NCBI GenBank assembly: GCA_046715235.1
Contig: JBKJZO010000162.1
Coordinates: 1-26,085 of the forward strand
DNA from: JBKJZO01 sp046715235
GTDB lineage: Bacteria; Actinomycetota; Actinomycetes; BP-191
Length of the DNA: 26,085 nt
Direction: 5' to 3'
Of the stretch, positions 24,162 to 26,085 are shown one piece after another; position 1 is the stretch's first letter, and each line of letters starts with the position of its first letter. Both the position numbers and the translations under genes were made by a program. The notes beneath the pieces were generated by a model, which made no database searches, was not told where the DNA came from, and saw only the letters and a list, made by a program, of their open reading frames with translations.

Positions 24162-25685
24162 CTAGGTCGTGAGTAGATCACGTAGACGCTCGGCTGGGGT
24201 TTCCCAGCCGAGCGTTTTGCGTGGGCGGCCGTTGAGTTCTTGCGCGACGTGTTCGAGGTCTTCGGGTCCGTAGACACTGAGGTCGGTGCCTTTCGGGAAG
24301 TACTGGCGCAGCAGCCCGTTGGTGTTCTCGTTTGTGCCGCGTTGCCAGGGGCTGGCTGGGTCGCAGAAGTAGACGGCCATGTCAGCGGCGAGGGTGAATT
24401 GCTTGTGCCGGGCCAGCTCGCAGCCCTGGTCCCAGGTCAGCGAGCCACGTAAGTGCACCGGCAACGTCGAGATCGTTTTGATCAGCTCGTCGCGGACCTG
24501 GTCGGCGTCGTGCCCGTCGGGCAGGTGTAGCAGCATGGTGTAGCGGGTGGTCCGCTCGACCAGCGTGCCGATCGCGCTCTTGTTGAGCTCGCCCATGATC
24601 AGGTCGCCTTCCCAATGTCCGGGGACCGCGCGGTCTTCGACCTCGGCGGGGCGGTCGGCGATCATCACCATGTCGTCGACGAACCGATGGGTGCGTTGCC
24701 CGGGTTGGCGTTGCGGTTTGCGCCGGGTCCGACCAGTCCGTAGTGCCTGCTGCACCTCGCGTTTGAGGCCGCCGCGCGCTTGGAAGTAGAGCGCCTGGTA
24801 AATGGTCTCGTGGCTCACGCGCATGCTCTCGTCGTCGGGGAAGTCCGTGACGAGCCTGTTGGAGATCTGCTCCGGCGACAACTTGCGCTGCAGTCGCTGT
24901 TCGACCTGTTCACGCAGCGCGGTGTTCGCGACGAGTTTCGACGTTTTCGGCCGTGCCCGCGCGTGGGCGGCCTTCCGGTGTGCCTGATGTGGCAGGTAAT
25001 ACCCCTCGACGCTGCGCCCGGCGATCTCACGAGAGACGGTGGACTTGTGCTTGCCGATCGTCGCCGCGATCTCGGTGACGCTGCGCCCGACGATCAGGCC
25101 GTCAGCGATCGCCAACCGGTCCTCCAGCGACAAGTACCGGTCATTGATCACGGTCTGGGGCGTCGATGTCATGGACATGATGTAGCGGGTCCCGCTGCCC
25201 GAGTCCACGACCGTGCCATCCGGGTAGATCCGCCGGCCGCCGGACTTGCGTATCGCGCCGCGCCAGTCCTCGGCCGTCCGCGGATGCACACCCACCTCAC
25301 GAGCAGCGCGGGCCGTGGACCAGCCCCGCTCGACCAACCCCAGGAACCGCCGCTTGGCCGCTGGCTTGCCCCCTGGCAACCGCGAAGCCTGCACCCGCCC
25401 GGCGGCGACCAAGATCCCGCGAGCGGCGCCGTGGCTGAGCCCCGCCGCTTGTGCTGACCGCTTGACGCTGCCGAACTCGGCGAACACCGTGATTACACGA
25501 GCGCGGTGCTCCTGGGTAATAACGGTCTTGGCTCGACTAGACCCCCAGCCGCAGGCACGCAAGATTTCATACGCCCGCCCCCGCGAAAGCCCTAGCGCAG
25601 CCGCAGCCGACGCCACCGGCACGCCCGCGTCGACAAGCCCCCGCAGAGCGTCACGATGCAATTCACAGTCATCGGAAAACGCCAT
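24162..25685 (-). CDS. IS30-family DDE transposase
   Basis: 507 residues from ATG 25685, with GAGGAG 11 bases upstream. The N-terminal ~160 residues carry two or three helix-turn-helix segments (AAAALGLSRGRAYEILRACG, AAREVGVHPRTAEDW). The IS30 HTH follows (LSLEDRLAIADGL, TEIAATIGKHKSTVSREIAG), then LSPEQISNRL and VSHETIYQALY, and an integrase-like catalytic core. The DDE acids are probably in GHWEGDLIMG, LTWDQGCELARH and TNENTNGLLRQYFPKGTDL. The order matches IS30 transposases; the long N-terminal extension is more than the roughly 380 residues usual for the family. The frame is intact with no frameshift, so the element may still move. Confidence 0.95.
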   Translation of the reverse strand: MAFSDDCELHRDALRGLVDAGVPVASAAAALGLSRGRAYEILRACGWGSSRAKTVITQEHRARVITVFAEFGSVKRSAQAAGLSHGAARGILVAAGRVQASRLPGGKPAAKRRFLGLVERGWSTARAAREVGVHPRTAEDWRGAIRKSGGRRIYPDGTVVDSGSGTRYIMSMTSTPQTVINDRYLSLEDRLAIADGLIVGRSVTEIAATIGKHKSTVSREIAGRSVEGYYLPHQAHRKAAHARARPKTSKLVANTALREQVEQRLQRKLSPEQISNRLVTDFPDDESMRVSHETIYQALYFQARGGLKREVQQALRTGRTRRKPQRQPGQRTHRFVDDMVMIADRPAEVEDRAVPGHWEGDLIMGELNKSAIGTLVERTTRYTMLLHLPDGHDADQVRDELIKTISTLPVHLRGSLTWDQGCELARHKQFTLAADMAVYFCDPASPWQRGTNENTNGLLRQYFPKGTDLSVYGPEDLEHVAQELNGRPRKTLGWETPAERLRDLLTT

Positions 25686-25708
25686 GGTCGCCGCAACTCC
25701 TCAATCGA

Positions 25709-25758
25709 GGTGTTGCGACGACCATGTGAACCCGCCATGGGCGGACCCCGGTCTTTTC
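25709..25758 (-). repeat. Right inverted repeat of the IS30 element
   Basis: Fifty bases, the inverted counterpart of 24102–24151. Read from the outside it starts GAAAAGACCGGGGTCCG and ends CGTCGCAACACC. It lies just upstream of the transposase start and may carry its promoter. Confidence 0.85.
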
Positions 25759-25769
25759 CGTGCAATCAG

Positions 25770-26085
25770 CTAGAAGACTCTGATCTGTAGCGCCTTGCTG
25801 CGGGCCGGCGCGAACGTGGCGTTGCCGGCGAAAACGAGGCGGTAGGTCGTCGTAGCGCCCGGTCGTACCCGCAGCGTCACGATGCCGTTCGCCGGCGACA
25901 CGACCGTGCTCAGGCTCACCCACTGCTTGCCGTTCCAGCGCTGGAACGTCACACGCAGACCTCGAGTTCGCACGTTCTTGCCGCCGCGGAACGTCGTGAT
26001 CGTGCCGACCACGGCTCCCGCGTTACCGCGCCTGAGCTGCCTGGTCGCGATCGGCGCGATGCTCGCGCCGATCAATGGCTTGGGC
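25770..26085 (-). CDS. C-terminus of a secreted-type protein with an Ig-like domain (cut by window edge)
   Basis: About 104 residues of a leftward gene that continues past the right edge (the frame stays open to 26085). They include an Ig-like beta-sandwich pattern: IATRQLRRGNAGAVVGTI, RGLRVTFQRWNGKQWVSLST, GIVTLRVRPGATTTYRLVF and GNATFAPARSKALQIRVF before the stop at 25770–25772. Such domains are common at the ends of actinobacterial exported peptidases and wall-associated proteins; the remaining domains are unseen. The stop is natural for this fold and lies 11 bases outside the IS30 end, so the element did not truncate it. No sign of tadC here. Function of the whole protein unknown. Confidence 0.75.
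   Translation of the reverse strand, partial: PKPLIGASIAPIATRQLRRGNAGAVVGTITTFRGGKNVRTRGLRVTFQRWNGKQWVSLSTVVSPANGIVTLRVRPGATTTYRLVFAGNATFAPARSKALQIRVF

Larger units (their letters stand above)
24102..25758. mobile_element. IS30-family insertion sequence, complete, about 1657 bp
   Basis: Bounded by 50-bp imperfect inverted repeats at 24102–24151 and 25709–25758 that start GAAAAGGACCGGGG and, read inward from the right, GAAAAGACCGGGG, and that both end CAACACC. Between them is one intact transposase on the minus strand. The bases outside (…ACA on the left, CGT… on the right) give no visible 2–3 bp target duplication, which IS30 elements normally leave. It lies between the pilin gene and the gene at 25770. 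Its stop codon lies 11 bases inside the left repeat. Confidence 0.9.

Noticed and set aside
1..26085. CRISPR arrays, tRNA and rRNA genes
   Set aside because: No regularly spaced direct repeats and no tRNA-like folds or rRNA segments were seen on either strand.

Overview
The window is chromosomal DNA from a high-GC actinomycete. The evidence is the base composition, frequent GTG starts, strong GGAGG-type ribosome sites, an MFS–dTMP kinase fusion, a BldG-type anti-sigma factor antagonist and a DECH helicase beside Tad pilus genes. From memory, the order tmk-fusion / topA / hppA / anti-sigma factor / bldG / helicase / tad matches the Streptomyces coelicolor SCO3542–SCO3558 neighbourhood, so this is a conserved actinobacterial core locus. 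The species cannot be named from the sequence; I see no strong reason to call it Streptomyces itself.

Layout. (1) 1–6504 is a surface-polysaccharide island: the start of a leftward GDP-L-fucose synthase gene, then a tightly packed rightward operon of a nucleotide-sugar dehydrogenase, a WbpG/PseA-type N-acetyl sugar amidotransferase, two GT-B glycosyltransferases and an O-antigen ligase/polymerase-like membrane protein. (2) 6463–12485 is a leftward housekeeping run: holB, MFS–tmk fusion and topA. (3) 12634–14573 holds a leftward conserved hypothetical gene and, divergent from it, a REC–HD-GYP c-di-GMP phosphodiesterase response regulator. (4) 14566–17877 is leftward: a K+-independent H+-pyrophosphatase (hppA), an anti-sigma-factor homologue and bldG. 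(5) 18051–20913 is rightward: the DECH helicase with a C-terminal cysteine cluster and a small two-helix membrane/coiled-coil protein, followed by a strong hairpin. (6) 21045–23981 is the edge of a Tad (Flp) pilus locus: an unrecognised 376-residue gene, then leftward TadE-like, TadE and Flp-type pilin genes, with a rightward unknown membrane-protein gene between tadE and the pilin gene. (7) 24102–25758 is a complete IS30-family element with 50-bp imperfect inverted repeats. (8) 25770–26085 is the C-terminus of a leftward secreted-type protein with an Ig-like fold.

How the parts fit. The left operon would make, modify, assemble and polymerise a surface glycan containing an oxidised and probably amidinated amino sugar. 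BldG and its partner form a partner-switching module that in Streptomyces controls development and stress responses. A c-di-GMP hydrolase lies close by. The Tad minor pilins and pilin are present, but the assembly genes normally found just upstream (tadC, tadB, tadA ATPase, cpaE-like) are not next to them; an IS30 copy without a visible target duplication sits at that junction. The most interesting points are this broken Tad locus, the opposite-strand gene inside it, the unrecognised gene at 21045–22175, and the signalling cluster around bldG.

No tRNA, rRNA or CRISPR array was seen. No gene-free stretch exceeds 300 bases; the longest is 13210–13442.
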